Origin: Jeotgalibacillus salarius
GTDB taxonomy: Bacteria > Bacillota > Bacilli > Bacillales > Jeotgalibacillaceae
Assembly (NCBI RefSeq): GCF_004405125.1
Contig: NZ_SORX01000002.1
Location: 310,001-374,000 of the forward strand
Direction of reading: 5' to 3'
DNA: 64,000 nt
Shown here: positions 24,129-32,117 of the stretch, in pieces
How positions within the stretch are numbered: position 1 is the first letter of the stretch
Layout of the letters: each line of letters opens with the position of its first letter
Made by a program: the position numbers and the translations under genes
The notes under the pieces: generated by a model
Databases searched by the model: none
Told to the model about the DNA's origin: nothing
Seen by the model: only the letters and a program-made list of their open reading frames with translations

Positions 24129-24935
24129 TTATTCATCTCCTTGACTGCTGTCCGCATCTAATACCTCCAAGACGCCCATCTCTATTCTTTCAGCGATTAA
24201 TGAATATCCTTCATCATTCGGATGAAAATAATCAGTATGCAATAAGTTCTGGTCAGACTGTCTGAATATATCGGCTACATCAACATAATTAGTTTGATCA
24301 TAATCGTTTATTATGTTTTTACCTGAATCGTTCCAAGTATCAACAATCATTTTCATTTCTTTTACGTCTGCTGAAAAAATAAAAAATGGATTATATATGC
24401 CCATAAGAACAATTGATATTTCGGGATTGATTTCTCTTATGTTTGATAGTATTTCAGTAAGATTTTCTTCATAGCTCAGTCTTGCGCCTTCAAAATTTTC
24501 AAAAGTTAATGAAGGAAAAGTTGATTTCACAACTTTCATCACGTCATTACCACCAATTGTAATGATCGCAACATCAGATGCAGCAATCGCATTTTGAATA
24601 TCATTTTCTTTGTCAATTCTTGATAAAAGCTGATCTGAGCGGTTCCCTCTTTTACCAAAATTAAGGATGTCAACTTCTCCTATATTTTTTTTACTTTCAA
24701 GGCGTGTCTCTAATAAAGGGACATACCCCCCGGATTTTTGGCTGTCCCCTACACCCTGGGTCAACGAATCTCCTAAAGACACAATTTTAAGTGGTTGCGG
24801 AAAAAATTCATCGTCGGGCATAATTTTGTCATCCAGTTTTATTTCTCTTACATTCTGTTCAGACGACACATTATTGCATCCGGATATTAATAAAAAAACA
24901 ACGCTGAAGATTACAAAAATCTTTTTATTCATCAT
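24129..24935 (-). CDS. ypmR: YpmR, GDSL-type lipoprotein esterase/lipase
   Basis: An SGNH/GDSL hydrolase of 268 residues exported as a lipoprotein (lipobox LLISGC near residue 19). Block I is IVSLGDSLTQGVG (catalytic Ser), block II FGKRGNRSDQL, block III TIGGNDV, and block V DYFHPNDEGY with the catalytic Asp/His pair. Likely acts on acyl or acetyl esters at the cell surface. ATG 24935 follows GGCAGGTG; a second ATG is adjacent. Confidence 0.9.
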   Translation of the reverse strand: MMNKKIFVIFSVVFLLISGCNNVSSEQNVREIKLDDKIMPDDEFFPQPLKIVSLGDSLTQGVGDSQKSGGYVPLLETRLESKKNIGEVDILNFGKRGNRSDQLLSRIDKENDIQNAIAASDVAIITIGGNDVMKVVKSTFPSLTFENFEGARLSYEENLTEILSNIREINPEISIVLMGIYNPFFIFSADVKEMKMIVDTWNDSGKNIINDYDQTNYVDVADIFRQSDQNLLHTDYFHPNDEGYSLIAERIEMGVLEVLDADSSQGDE

Positions 24936-25012
24936 ATACACCTGCCTCATACTCTACTCACATTATATCACTACAAAAACAGGTTCAAACAATTCGCACT
25001 CACTTGAACTGT

Positions 25013-25044
25013 TAAAAAACTGTGCCCGCCTTCCGGACACAGTT
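25013..25044 (-). terminator. Terminator after degV
   Basis: AACTGTG pairs with CACAGTT and six T residues follow on the minus strand. Confidence 0.85.
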
Positions 25045-25085
25045 CATATTGAACAATATTAAGTTTTGATGATAAAAGATTACAT

Positions 25086-25907
25086 TTATTCAAAATAAAA
25101 CATAAAACCAATAGCACCTTTACCGGTATGAGTTGAAATGACCGGTGTAGTTTCACTGACAAATGGATCTTGACTAATTTTACTTTTCACCTTTTCAACC
25201 AGTGGCATGCCGTCTGCATGGACAATGCTGACTTCCTTCACTATCTTACCTTGTGTTTCCTGTTCGTATTGAGAACTCAAATACTTTGCAACCTGTGTAT
25301 GATTCCTGGCTTTTGATACAGGAGTATACTCTCCGCCAGCGAGTGAAGCAATAGGCTTGATATTTAGAAGTGATCCTAAAAACGCTCTGCCTTTCCCTAT
25401 TCTTCCTCCCTTCACCAGGTTATCCAATGTATCGACTACAACATAGAGTGAAGAATTCTCTTTTACTTTTTTCACTATTTCCAGGATTTCCTCCACTGAC
25501 TTCCCCTGAGCGGCTGCTTCTGCTGCTTCTAAAACCTGATAGGAAAGCGCTCTTGAAATAAAACCTGAGTCAATCACAGTTACTTTCGTATCTGTTAATT
25601 CTGCTGCACTTTCCGCAGACCTGACAGTCCCACTCATCTTTCCGGTCATATGAATGGAAATCACCTCGGAACCATCTTCACTAAGCTGATCGTAAACCTC
25701 TTTGAATGCTCCTGCTGAAGGCTGAGAACTTTTAGGTAATTCTTTAGAATTCGCCATCTTCTTCATAAATTCTGAAGGTGAGATTTCAAACCTGTCCAAA
25801 TAGGATTCACCATCAATTAATAAAGTTAACGGAACGACTGTAATACCATACTTTTCTATTTCATCATTAGTTAAATCTGAAGTTGTATCAGTTACAATTT
25901 TAATCAT
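25086..25907 (-). CDS. DegV-family fatty-acid-binding protein
   Basis: A 273-residue two-domain DegV/FakB protein: IVTDTTSDLTNDEIEKYGI at the start, STS-like SSQPSAGAF, IHMTGKMSGT and DSGFISRAL lipid-pocket segments, and VVVDTLDNLVKGGRIGKG. FakB proteins present fatty acids to the kinase FakA for incorporation into phospholipid. ATG 25907 is preceded by GAGGGG. Monocistronic. Confidence 0.9.
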   Translation of the reverse strand: MIKIVTDTTSDLTNDEIEKYGITVVPLTLLIDGESYLDRFEISPSEFMKKMANSKELPKSSQPSAGAFKEVYDQLSEDGSEVISIHMTGKMSGTVRSAESAAELTDTKVTVIDSGFISRALSYQVLEAAEAAAQGKSVEEILEIVKKVKENSSLYVVVDTLDNLVKGGRIGKGRAFLGSLLNIKPIASLAGGEYTPVSKARNHTQVAKYLSSQYEQETQGKIVKEVSIVHADGMPLVEKVKSKISQDPFVSETTPVISTHTGKGAIGFMFYFE

Positions 25908-25968
25908 CAAATTACCCCTCATCCATTGATATCTTAAGTATTATTATACAAACTATTAGTTGAATATC

Positions 25969-26010
25969 CTAATACTTAAAGTATTTTTTATAAATTAGTG
26001 ACAATTGTCA
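25969..26010. promoter_or_regulatory. Two palindromes between divergent degV and hlyIII-like genes
   Basis: AATACTT-A-AAGTATT around 25970-25985 and the perfect 12-base palindrome TGACAATTGTCA at 25999-26010 lie in the shared 247-base promoter region. They could be operators; the regulator is unknown. Confidence 0.35.
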
Positions 26011-26154
26011 TATCGAGTTGATGCGAAGCGATTTTAAACACTATTTTACAGAAACAATATTTATAATTAACTTTAGTAAAACCATTTGTCATTGATTGAA
26101 TATTATTATAGAAGTACAATAACATAAACAGTTACATTCGAGGTGAGAAAGATA

Positions 26155-26790
26155 TTGGATACTTTTGACTTTAAAGACCAGAGAGAAGAATTTTGGAATG
26201 CAATTACACATGGAGCAGCTTTTTTGCTGTCAATCCCTGCTCTCGTAATGATTATTTTAGCAGCTGTTGAAAGAGGTACGGCCTGGCACATCGTCAGTTT
26301 TGCGATTTTCGGTTCAACGATGCTCATACTTTATTTATGCTCAACATTATTACACAGTGTACGCTCAGAGAAATTAAAGCGTTTGTTCGCCATTATGGAC
26401 CATTCAGCCATTTACCTCCTGATTGCAGGAACCTACACACCTTTCGTACTCGTTACGATTCGTGACCCGCTCGGCTGGACGATTTTCGGTCTGGTATGGG
26501 GCTTAGCTGCAGCCGGTATTGTTTTTAAATGCTACTTTGTTGACCGCTACCAGATTATTTCAACACTGTTTTATGTATTAATGGGCTGGTTAATTATTAT
26601 TGCGGCAGTGCCCTTATACAATGAACTTTCTCCTGCAGGGTTTGGATTACTCCTTACCGGCGGATTATTTTATTCAATCGGTGCCATATTCTATGTGTGG
26701 AGAAAACTGCCTTACAATCATGCGATTTGGCATTTATTCGTTATAGCAGGCAGTGCTTTTATGTATTTCTGCGTATACTTTTATGCTTAA
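26155..26790 (+). CDS. yplQ: Hemolysin III family membrane protein (TrhA/YplQ)
   Basis: A 211-residue, seven-helix PAQR-superfamily protein. Conserved residues include FWNAITHGAAF, STLLHS, DHSAIYLLIAGTYTP and NHAIWHLFVIAGS, giving the Asp and His of the intramembrane zinc site. TrhA relatives affect membrane energetics and lipid homeostasis. TTG 26155 is spaced 9 bases from GAGGTG; the upstream in-frame GTG at 26143 lies within that ribosome site and is unlikely. Confidence 0.9.
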   Translation: MDTFDFKDQREEFWNAITHGAAFLLSIPALVMIILAAVERGTAWHIVSFAIFGSTMLILYLCSTLLHSVRSEKLKRLFAIMDHSAIYLLIAGTYTPFVLVTIRDPLGWTIFGLVWGLAAAGIVFKCYFVDRYQIISTLFYVLMGWLIIIAAVPLYNELSPAGFGLLLTGGLFYSIGAIFYVWRKLPYNHAIWHLFVIAGSAFMYFCVYFYA

Positions 26791-26859
26791 AAAAATCTCC
26801 GGAATTGCGAAAAAAGTCTTGAAATTTGACTTTTGAAGCATTTTCCGGAGGTTTTTTTA
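26790..26859. terminator. Long convergent terminator, yplQ / dfrA
   Basis: AATCTCCGGAA pairs with TTCCGGAGGTT, with an inner AAGTC/GACTT hairpin and flanking A and T runs. Confidence 0.85.
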
Positions 26860-27339
26860 TGTTCTTTCATAAATTCTATACTCATACGTGTAAGGATTCT
26901 TTTCGTTTTTTTCACCTTTCACATTTGAAATCAATTCCCACTCATCATCTGAGTAATCCGGAAAATAAGTGTCACCATCAAATTTTTCGTGAATGAGTGT
27001 AATGTATAACCTATCTGCTTTTGCAAGCGCCATCTTATAAATTTCACCGCCGCCGATCACAAAGCCTTCATCGGCCTCATTCAGCAGTTTTAATCCATCT
27101 TCTAATTCAGAAACAACTATTGCTCCCTCATGACTCCAATCACTGTTCCTGGTCAGAACAATATTTTTCCTGTTTTTTAATGGACCGTTCATTGATTCAA
27201 ACGTTTTTCGGCCCATCAGAATACTGTGACCAGACGTAGTCTTTTGAAAATATTTCAAATCATCCGGCAAATGCCAGGGCATTTCACCATCTTTGCCTAT
27301 GACTCTGTTTAAATCGTGTGCGCTGATCATTGAAATCAT
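26857..27339 (-). CDS. dfrA: Dihydrofolate reductase
   Basis: NADPH-dependent reduction of dihydrofolate, 160 residues. MISMISAHDLNRVIGKDGEM with PWHLPDDLKYF and the acidic residue of the folate site, then MGRKTFESMNGPLKNR, VIGGGEIYKMAL and LIHEKFDGDTYFPD. AGGAGG precedes the ATG; it follows thyA by 11 bases, the usual thymidylate-folate pairing since ThyA generates the dihydrofolate that this enzyme recycles. Confidence 0.96.
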   Translation of the reverse strand: MISMISAHDLNRVIGKDGEMPWHLPDDLKYFQKTTSGHSILMGRKTFESMNGPLKNRKNIVLTRNSDWSHEGAIVVSELEDGLKLLNEADEGFVIGGGEIYKMALAKADRLYITLIHEKFDGDTYFPDYSDDEWELISNVKGEKNEKNPYTYEYRIYERT

Positions 27340-27350
27340 ATTTTTCCTCC

Positions 27351-28292
27351 TTATACGGCTACTGGCGCTTTAATGGCTGGATGCGGATTGTAGTTTTTAA
27401 TTTTTATATCCTCAGGTTCCAGATCGAAAATTGACTTGTCATCAGTGATACTAAGAGATGGCAATTTTTTGAAATCCCTTTTGAGCTGTGTTTGTACCTG
27501 ATCGATATGATTGGAATAGATATGTGCATCACCAATTGTATGAATAAATTCTCCAGGCTCTAATCCGCATTCATTCGCGACAAGATGAGTCAGCAGCGCA
27601 TAGCTGGCGATATTAAATGGGATACCAAGAAATAAATCCCCGCTTCTTTGATACAATTGACAAGATAATTTACCATTTGCAACATAAAATTGAAATAAAG
27701 TATGACATGGAGGCAGTGCCATTGTTGGAACATCTTCAGGGTTCCATGCACTTACTATATGTCTTCTCGAATCAGGAGAATGTTTAATAGATGATATCAC
27801 TTCCCGAAGTTGATCAATCGTTTCCCCATTCGATTTATTCCATTCGCGCCACTGTTTTCCATAAACAGACCCTAAATCTCCAAACCTGTTTGCAAATTGT
27901 TCATCATTTAATACATTTTTCTGAAAAATATTCATTTGTTCTTTATACATTTCTTTGAACTCTTCATCTTTCAAGCTCCGCAAACCAAAATCAGTCATAT
28001 CCGGACCGTTGTAAACATCGGATTCCACCCATTTTTTAAAAGCCCACTCATCCCAAATATGGTTATTATGTTTTAAAAGATACTTAATATTCGTATCTCC
28101 TTTAATAAACCACAGCAATTCACTGACAATGAGTTTAAATGGCACTTTTTTTGTCGTGACAAGCGGAAAGCCTTCCTGAAGATTAAACCTCATTTGATGT
28201 CCGAATGAACTAAATGTGCCTGTACCGGTTCTGTCACTTTTTTCAGTGCCACTTTTTAGTACATGTTCCAGTAATTCATGATACTGTTTCAT
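27351..28292 (-). CDS. thyA: Thymidylate synthase
   Basis: Methylates dUMP to dTMP using methylene-tetrahydrofolate. The 313 residues are longer than E. coli ThyA (264) because of an insertion of about 50 residues after [18 protein letters not shown], as in the Lactobacillus casei and staphylococcal enzymes. The catalytic Cys is in [22 protein letters not shown] binds phosphate; [18 protein letters not shown] is conserved. ATG 28292 has AAAGGAGAG 9 bases before it; an upstream frame extends through a repeat and is not coding. The promoter region contains an inserted repeat element. Confidence 0.96.
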   Translation of the reverse strand: MKQYHELLEHVLKSGTEKSDRTGTGTFSSFGHQMRFNLQEGFPLVTTKKVPFKLIVSELLWFIKGDTNIKYLLKHNNHIWDEWAFKKWVESDVYNGPDMTDFGLRSLKDEEFKEMYKEQMNIFQKNVLNDEQFANRFGDLGSVYGKQWREWNKSNGETIDQLREVISSIKHSPDSRRHIVSAWNPEDVPTMALPPCHTLFQFYVANGKLSCQLYQRSGDLFLGIPFNIASYALLTHLVANECGLEPGEFIHTIGDAHIYSNHIDQVQTQLKRDFKKLPSLSITDDKSIFDLEPEDIKIKNYNPHPAIKAPVAV

Positions 28293-28315
28293 CTGAAAGC
28301 TCTCCTTTAATTTAA

Positions 28316-28509
28316 GCTCTGTTAAAGGTGGCTGTTGATTTCCGCTGCTGGGGGAACGCTTTCCGCAGGTGCGCCGTTTTATGGCGCCACCCTCGCCTCC
28401 TCGCGTACCGCGCTGCGGGGTCTCACCTGTCACGCTTATCCTGCTGGAGTCGTCCCCCTTCCGCTGCAATCACCATCTGTGCTAAAACAACATTGGACTT
28501 TAACATAGC
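28316..28509 (+). repeat. GC-rich repeat element A with terminal inverted repeats
   Basis: A segment of about 194 bases, much richer in G+C than its surroundings. Its ends are imperfect inverted repeats: 28316-28337 (GCTCTGTTAAAGGTGGCTG...) against the complement of 28488-28509 (GCTATGTTAAAGTCCAATG...), about 17 of 22 matching. The interior shares GCTTTCCGC, GCCTCCTC, CTGCGGGGTCTCACCTGTC and CTGGAGTC with element B. Such non-coding elements are scattered in Bacillaceae genomes. It ends only about 8 bases from the thyA ribosome site. Confidence 0.75.
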
Positions 28510-28532
28510 TTTTATTTAAATAGCTCAGTAAA

Positions 28533-28630
28533 ATTTGCTATTGATTTTGCTTCGGCCTGGCGCAAGGGGTCAACGCCTTACGCTACAATCACCAACAGTG
28601 CATAGACAACACCGGAATATAGTATCGTCA
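28533..28630 (+). repeat. Degenerate tail copy of the GC-rich repeat
   Basis: CGCTACAATCACCAACAG to GGAATATAG resembles the 3' tail of element A (CGCTGCAATCACCATCTG to TTTAACATAG) over about 45 bases. The rest of the element is missing. No gene is visible between here and element A. Confidence 0.5.
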
Positions 28631-28640
28631 TGAATATAAA

Positions 28641-28668
28641 CAAAAAGCTGGCATTGGCCAGCTTTTTA
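28641..28668 (-). terminator. Terminator after the 24-residue ORF
   Basis: AAAAAGCTGGC pairs with GCCAGCTTTTT; works on either strand and abuts the small ORF stop. Confidence 0.85.
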
Positions 28669-28743
28669 TTATTCAGCAAATTGTAAGTATACGAAGTATG
28701 CAAGCATTAATAGAAATCCGAGTCCGATCATAATTTCTTCCAC
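28669..28743 (-). CDS. 24-residue single-helix membrane peptide
   Basis: A short frame reads M-E-E-I-M-I-G-L-G-F followed by a hydrophobic stretch to Y-L-Q-F-A-E: one membrane helix with an acidic N terminus. GTG start, with AGGGGG 7 bases upstream, and an immediate strong terminator. These signals make it a credible gene despite its size. I cannot name a function. Confidence 0.6.
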   Translation of the reverse strand: MEEIMIGLGFLLMLAYFVYLQFAE

Positions 28744-28875
28744 AGCATTTACCCCCTAAGGAAAATATTTAGAAATCTAGAGCTTTTCTTTTCGTATTCT
28801 AGTATAATTGATTTAACTTTAGTAGTCCATCGCAGAACTTGATTTAGCGAATTCTTTATTGAAAGGAAAAGTGAA

Positions 28876-29451
28876 ATGCCTAACTGGATTAAAAAATCAT
28901 TCGTCGTTTTTATATCAATCCTTACTTTCGGACTGATATCTCCACAGGATTTACTTGCCTGGAATACACAAAAATCAGAAAACCACGAACTCTCAACAGA
29001 TATGCTGGAAATCACCACGATTCCTGCACTAAACAGAGAACAATCAGCAGAACAATTAATTGCGCAAGCCAGGGAAATTACAGCTACGAAACTGGGTGAC
29101 AGAATTCTTCCAAGAATTGAAACTGATTTTGAATCAGAAGTGCTGCCGAAAATAGAAGAAATCATTTTGGATCTTGTACATACATATCCTGAAGAAGAAA
29201 TTGCTGATTTAGCCATATCTCCTGTAATTGGCAAGGGTGAAGGGGAAAGAATTTTTCATATTATGGATTTGAAATCCAATGATGAAATTTTATATTTTCA
29301 TGTAAGAAAAGACCGCCCTCCCCTCGAAGGCTATACATTTAACTTCCACTATCACACTGCAGAAGATGGTTTTGAAACTCACCATGAACTGGCAGATGTT
29401 TACTGGGGTAAAGATACCCCGGCAAAGTTTGGATCAGAACAAATACATTAA
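28876..29451 (+). CDS. ypjP: YpjP-like exported protein
   Basis: A 191-residue protein with a signal peptide (about residues 1-28), resembling B. subtilis YpjP, which also neighbours the thymidylate synthase gene. Recognisable parts are LIAQAREITATKLGDRILPRI split here as AREITATKLGDRILPRIE, and the C-terminal HYHTAEDGFETHHELADVYW, rich in His. Function unknown. AAAGGA precedes the ATG. Monocistronic, on the opposite strand to its neighbours. Confidence 0.85.
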   Translation: MPNWIKKSFVVFISILTFGLISPQDLLAWNTQKSENHELSTDMLEITTIPALNREQSAEQLIAQAREITATKLGDRILPRIETDFESEVLPKIEEIILDLVHTYPEEEIADLAISPVIGKGEGERIFHIMDLKSNDEILYFHVRKDRPPLEGYTFNFHYHTAEDGFETHHELADVYWGKDTPAKFGSEQIH

Positions 29452-29456
29452 CTTTT

Positions 29457-29687
29457 AAAAGAGGATGGGACATAAGCTGTCTCATCCTCTTACTCGTTTC
29501 GCTGCGCTTCAGGCGGACGCTTTCCGCGCGGCCGGCGGTGAGCCTCCTCACCGCTTCGCGCCTGCGGGGTCTCACCTGTCCGTCTCCTCGCGCTGGAGTC
29601 ACGCATTACGCTCCGCTACACTTAGATTTTAATATAAATATTGTTTAACTCAACAAAAAAGTTTGTTTTTGTCTCAGCCTCTTTTTT
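29457..29687 (+). repeat. GC-rich repeat element B bounded by GAGG-type inverted repeats
   Basis: Left end AAAAGAGGATGGGACATAA (29457-29475) is an imperfect inverted copy of the right end (complement of 29669-29687, AAAAAAGAGGCTGAGACAA). The left end also folds on itself with 29476-29492 into a perfect-looking hairpin. The interior shares several blocks with element A in the same orientation. The right end overlaps the ypiP stop, so it may act as its terminator region. Confidence 0.7.
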
Positions 29688-30459
29688 ATTTTACTGATAT
29701 CACACCGTAATGCTGTTTTGTTGAAGGTCTGATGATTCGTTCAAAGCCGAGCTGATGAAATCGATTTGACCGGAAATGATCTTTTAACACAACAGTTTTT
29801 CTTGCAACCCTAACTGCCTCCTGAACGCTATCATATAGGTGTCCATCGTCGTAATCAGCTAATTCCCTCATGTGCGAAAGCCCTTCAGATTGTATTGCTT
29901 CATGAAACATCGGGTCAAAATAAACGACATCAAAGCTGTCACTAAGACAGTTTTTCAAATAGGAGTCTGCATGCTCATTATGTATATTTATTTTACGCAT
30001 GGCAGCATTAATATCATCAATTTTATGCTGAAAGCACTTTAAACCCTGAGCAGTTATAAATGCAATTTCTCTTTTCGATTCAATTGCCGTTACTGGCTGA
30101 TTGCAAAACCAGGATGCAACGAGTGCATCTGACGCCAAACCTGCCGTACAGTCCAGAAAACGATCTTCAGGCAAAAGATCCGCTGCTTCTATGAGCGGAT
30201 CTTTTTCACCTTTGATCATTCTTTTAATTCTGAATGATGCTGAATTAGGATGATAAAAAAATGGATCACTGGATTCCATCGTATATAGTTCAAATCTATT
30301 TTCACCGGCAACAAGAATTAAGTCTTTAAACTGCTCCTGCAATTGTTTTATAGATCTCTTATCTCTTTCTATAAATATCGCATCAGAAAAAAATTGTTGC
30401 GCTTTGACTACATTCAGATACGTGATTTCTCCGGGTCTTCCGGACGTAGTAATGATCAC
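29686..30459 (-). CDS. ypiP: YpiP-like class I SAM methyltransferase
   Basis: A 257-residue Rossmann-fold methyltransferase related to the RsmJ group. The N-terminal third (MIITTSGRPGEITYLNVVKA) is family specific; the SAM motif is FLDCTAGLASDALVASWF, then AIESKREIAF and the catalytic-type DVVYFDPMFHE (D-P-M-F). RsmJ methylates 16S rRNA, but the exact target in Bacilli is not known. GTG start with GGGAT upstream. Follows brxA by 10 bases, so probably co-transcribed. Confidence 0.85.
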   Translation of the reverse strand: MIITTSGRPGEITYLNVVKAQQFFSDAIFIERDKRSIKQLQEQFKDLILVAGENRFELYTMESSDPFFYHPNSASFRIKRMIKGEKDPLIEAADLLPEDRFLDCTAGLASDALVASWFCNQPVTAIESKREIAFITAQGLKCFQHKIDDINAAMRKINIHNEHADSYLKNCLSDSFDVVYFDPMFHEAIQSEGLSHMRELADYDDGHLYDSVQEAVRVARKTVVLKDHFRSNRFHQLGFERIIRPSTKQHYGVISVK

Positions 30460-30469
30460 AGCTGATCCC

Positions 30470-30904
30470 TTAGCAATATTTATCCATTGCAGTTTTTAAG
30501 TTATCTACAATTTCTTCTACATCATGGTCTTCAATTTCTTCCCGTGGAATAAAATGTGCTACTTCATTATCTTTTAATAATACAATTGAAGGTGAAGATG
30601 GTTCAAAGTCAGGAAATTGTGCGCGCATTTTAGCAGTCGCTTCTTTGTCCTGTCCTGCAAAAACTGTCACCAGATGATCAGGTTCTTTGTCATGTGTAAT
30701 CAGTGCCTGTGTGACTGCAGGTCGTGCAAGACCTGCTGCACATCCACAGACAGAGTTAATGACCACAAGAGAAGTACCTTTTGATTCTTCCATAAATGAC
30801 TCAACTTCTTCAGCAGTTCTGAGTTCCTGAAACCCTGCTTGTGTGAGTTCCTGTCTCATCGGTTTTACTAATTGTCGCATATATTCTTCATAAGCCATCG
30901 ACAT
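30470..30904 (-). CDS. brxA: Bacilliredoxin (BrxA/YphP family)
   Basis: A 144-residue thioredoxin-fold protein that removes bacillithiol from oxidised protein cysteines. The active site is CGC in VVINSVCGCAAGLARPA; MSMAYEEYMRQLVKPMR at the N terminus and HFIPREEIE are nearly identical to B. subtilis YphP. GGAGGA precedes the ATG. It sits directly after ypgR, as in related genomes. Confidence 0.96.
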   Translation of the reverse strand: MSMAYEEYMRQLVKPMRQELTQAGFQELRTAEEVESFMEESKGTSLVVINSVCGCAAGLARPAVTQALITHDKEPDHLVTVFAGQDKEATAKMRAQFPDFEPSSPSIVLLKDNEVAHFIPREEIEDHDVEEIVDNLKTAMDKYC

Positions 30905-30908
30905 TAAT

Positions 30909-32045
30909 TTATTCCTCCATTCTCTGATTTCTTGCCTCGGTCATTTGTTTCCACACAGATCCTTTAGCTTCCTGCCCGCCTGCAATCCGCTCGATAGCCA
31001 TTTTAATTTGAAGTTTTACTTCAAATTCAGGATCTTCTTCTGCTTCTTTTAATGTCTGAAGTGATTGTTCAGTACCAGCTTCATATAAAAACATTGCAGC
31101 TCTCCAGCGAACGAGTTTATTCTTATCGCCCAGAGCTTTCATCATTTCTCTTTCAGCTGCAGGGAAACCTAAGTCGGATAAACAGTCCCCAGCAGTTCTT
31201 CTGACAGACGCATTTCTATCGGTTAACCCTTTGTAAAGTGAAGGAAGCACTTCTTCATTTTCGATCATTCCCAGATAAATAACAGCAAGTCTTCTGACTG
31301 AAACTTTTTCATCTTCAAGTGCAACATTCAGCATTGGAATATCATCAACAGATGGTTCAGGTATCTGTTCCAGCAGCTGATATCTTTCCTGCCAGCTGTC
31401 ACACGCTTTTAACATTTCTACAGTTACTTTCTTCAGTTCTCTCGTTTGAACAGGTGCGCTGCCGGCTTCCCTTGAAGCTTCTACAATTGCCTGCACCCTG
31501 CTAGATGGATAGGAAGCAAGAATCTCTTCTGACACTTCATTTGCGATTTTATCCAGATCTCCATATCTTACACCAAAGTCTTTCCATTTCCTTTGAAGTA
31601 CTACATTGTCACCTTCTAATTGCGCGTTACTCATAGCCTGAGCAAAATAATCAGGCAATCCATATCTTTTTTCTTCATCTCCACTCAGCAGTTTGATCTG
31701 CAAAGGAATACCTTTAAATTGAAGCACTTGAACATTTACCTCGCCGTAATGCTCATCGACAGTTTGTTCCTTTGTTTCATTCTCCGCATCCTCACCGAAT
31801 ACAGAGCGCACCTCTGGCAAGACAGCTTCCCAGTCTGCCTTTGGATGTCTTTCAACAGCAAGGAAATCAGCCACGTGGTAGATCCCTTTTACACCATCTA
31901 TCTCCAGAAGTTGCTTAATTTTATCAGGTGCCTGTTCAGCATCATCTTTTTTGTAATTATTACTCTTACCGCCTGCTAATGCCTCGTCCACAATGACCTT
32001 CATTGTATTCGGACTTGGTGTTGGTTCTATAGAAAGTATTTTCAA
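30909..32045 (-). CDS. ypgR: YpgR/CvfC-like protein, NifU-N and HEAT repeats
   Basis: A 378-residue protein with an N-terminal NifU/Nfu-like domain (ILSIEPTPSPNTMKVIVDEA, about residues 2-90), a middle linker domain and C-terminal HEAT-like repeats (about 230-355, e.g. VSVRRLAVIYLGMI, ASVRRTAGDCLSDLG, KLVRWRAAMFLYEAG). Homologues include B. subtilis YpgR and staphylococcal CvfC (virulence factor C). A scaffold role in Fe-S or redox maintenance is inferred from domain and neighbours. TTG start at 32045 with GGAGGGG 5 bases upstream; the frame also runs to 32081. Confidence 0.88.
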   Translation of the reverse strand: MKILSIEPTPSPNTMKVIVDEALAGGKSNNYKKDDAEQAPDKIKQLLEIDGVKGIYHVADFLAVERHPKADWEAVLPEVRSVFGEDAENETKEQTVDEHYGEVNVQVLQFKGIPLQIKLLSGDEEKRYGLPDYFAQAMSNAQLEGDNVVLQRKWKDFGVRYGDLDKIANEVSEEILASYPSSRVQAIVEASREAGSAPVQTRELKKVTVEMLKACDSWQERYQLLEQIPEPSVDDIPMLNVALEDEKVSVRRLAVIYLGMIENEEVLPSLYKGLTDRNASVRRTAGDCLSDLGFPAAEREMMKALGDKNKLVRWRAAMFLYEAGTEQSLQTLKEAEEDPEFEVKLQIKMAIERIAGGQEAKGSVWKQMTEARNQRMEE

Positions 32046-32117
32046 CTTTACCCCTCCGATTATGTCCAAATCTAGTTGCATTGTATCACAATAGAATTTT
32101 CACTTGAAGAAAAGGGC

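Noticed and set aside
28293-28469. An N-terminal extension of thymidylate synthase
   Set aside because: The extra 59 residues come from repeat element A, are rich in Gly/Arg and lie upstream of a perfect ribosome site before the family's normal start.
28328-28519. Plus-strand reading frame inside repeat A
   Set aside because: It is an accident of GC-rich repeat sequence, with no ribosome site.
28749-29234. A 161-codon minus-strand frame
   Set aside because: Antisense to ypjP with Ser/Ile-rich shadow composition.
29339-29602. Minus-strand reading frame across the ypjP end and repeat B
   Set aside because: Half is antisense to ypjP and half is repeat; Arg-rich composition is typical of a shadow frame.
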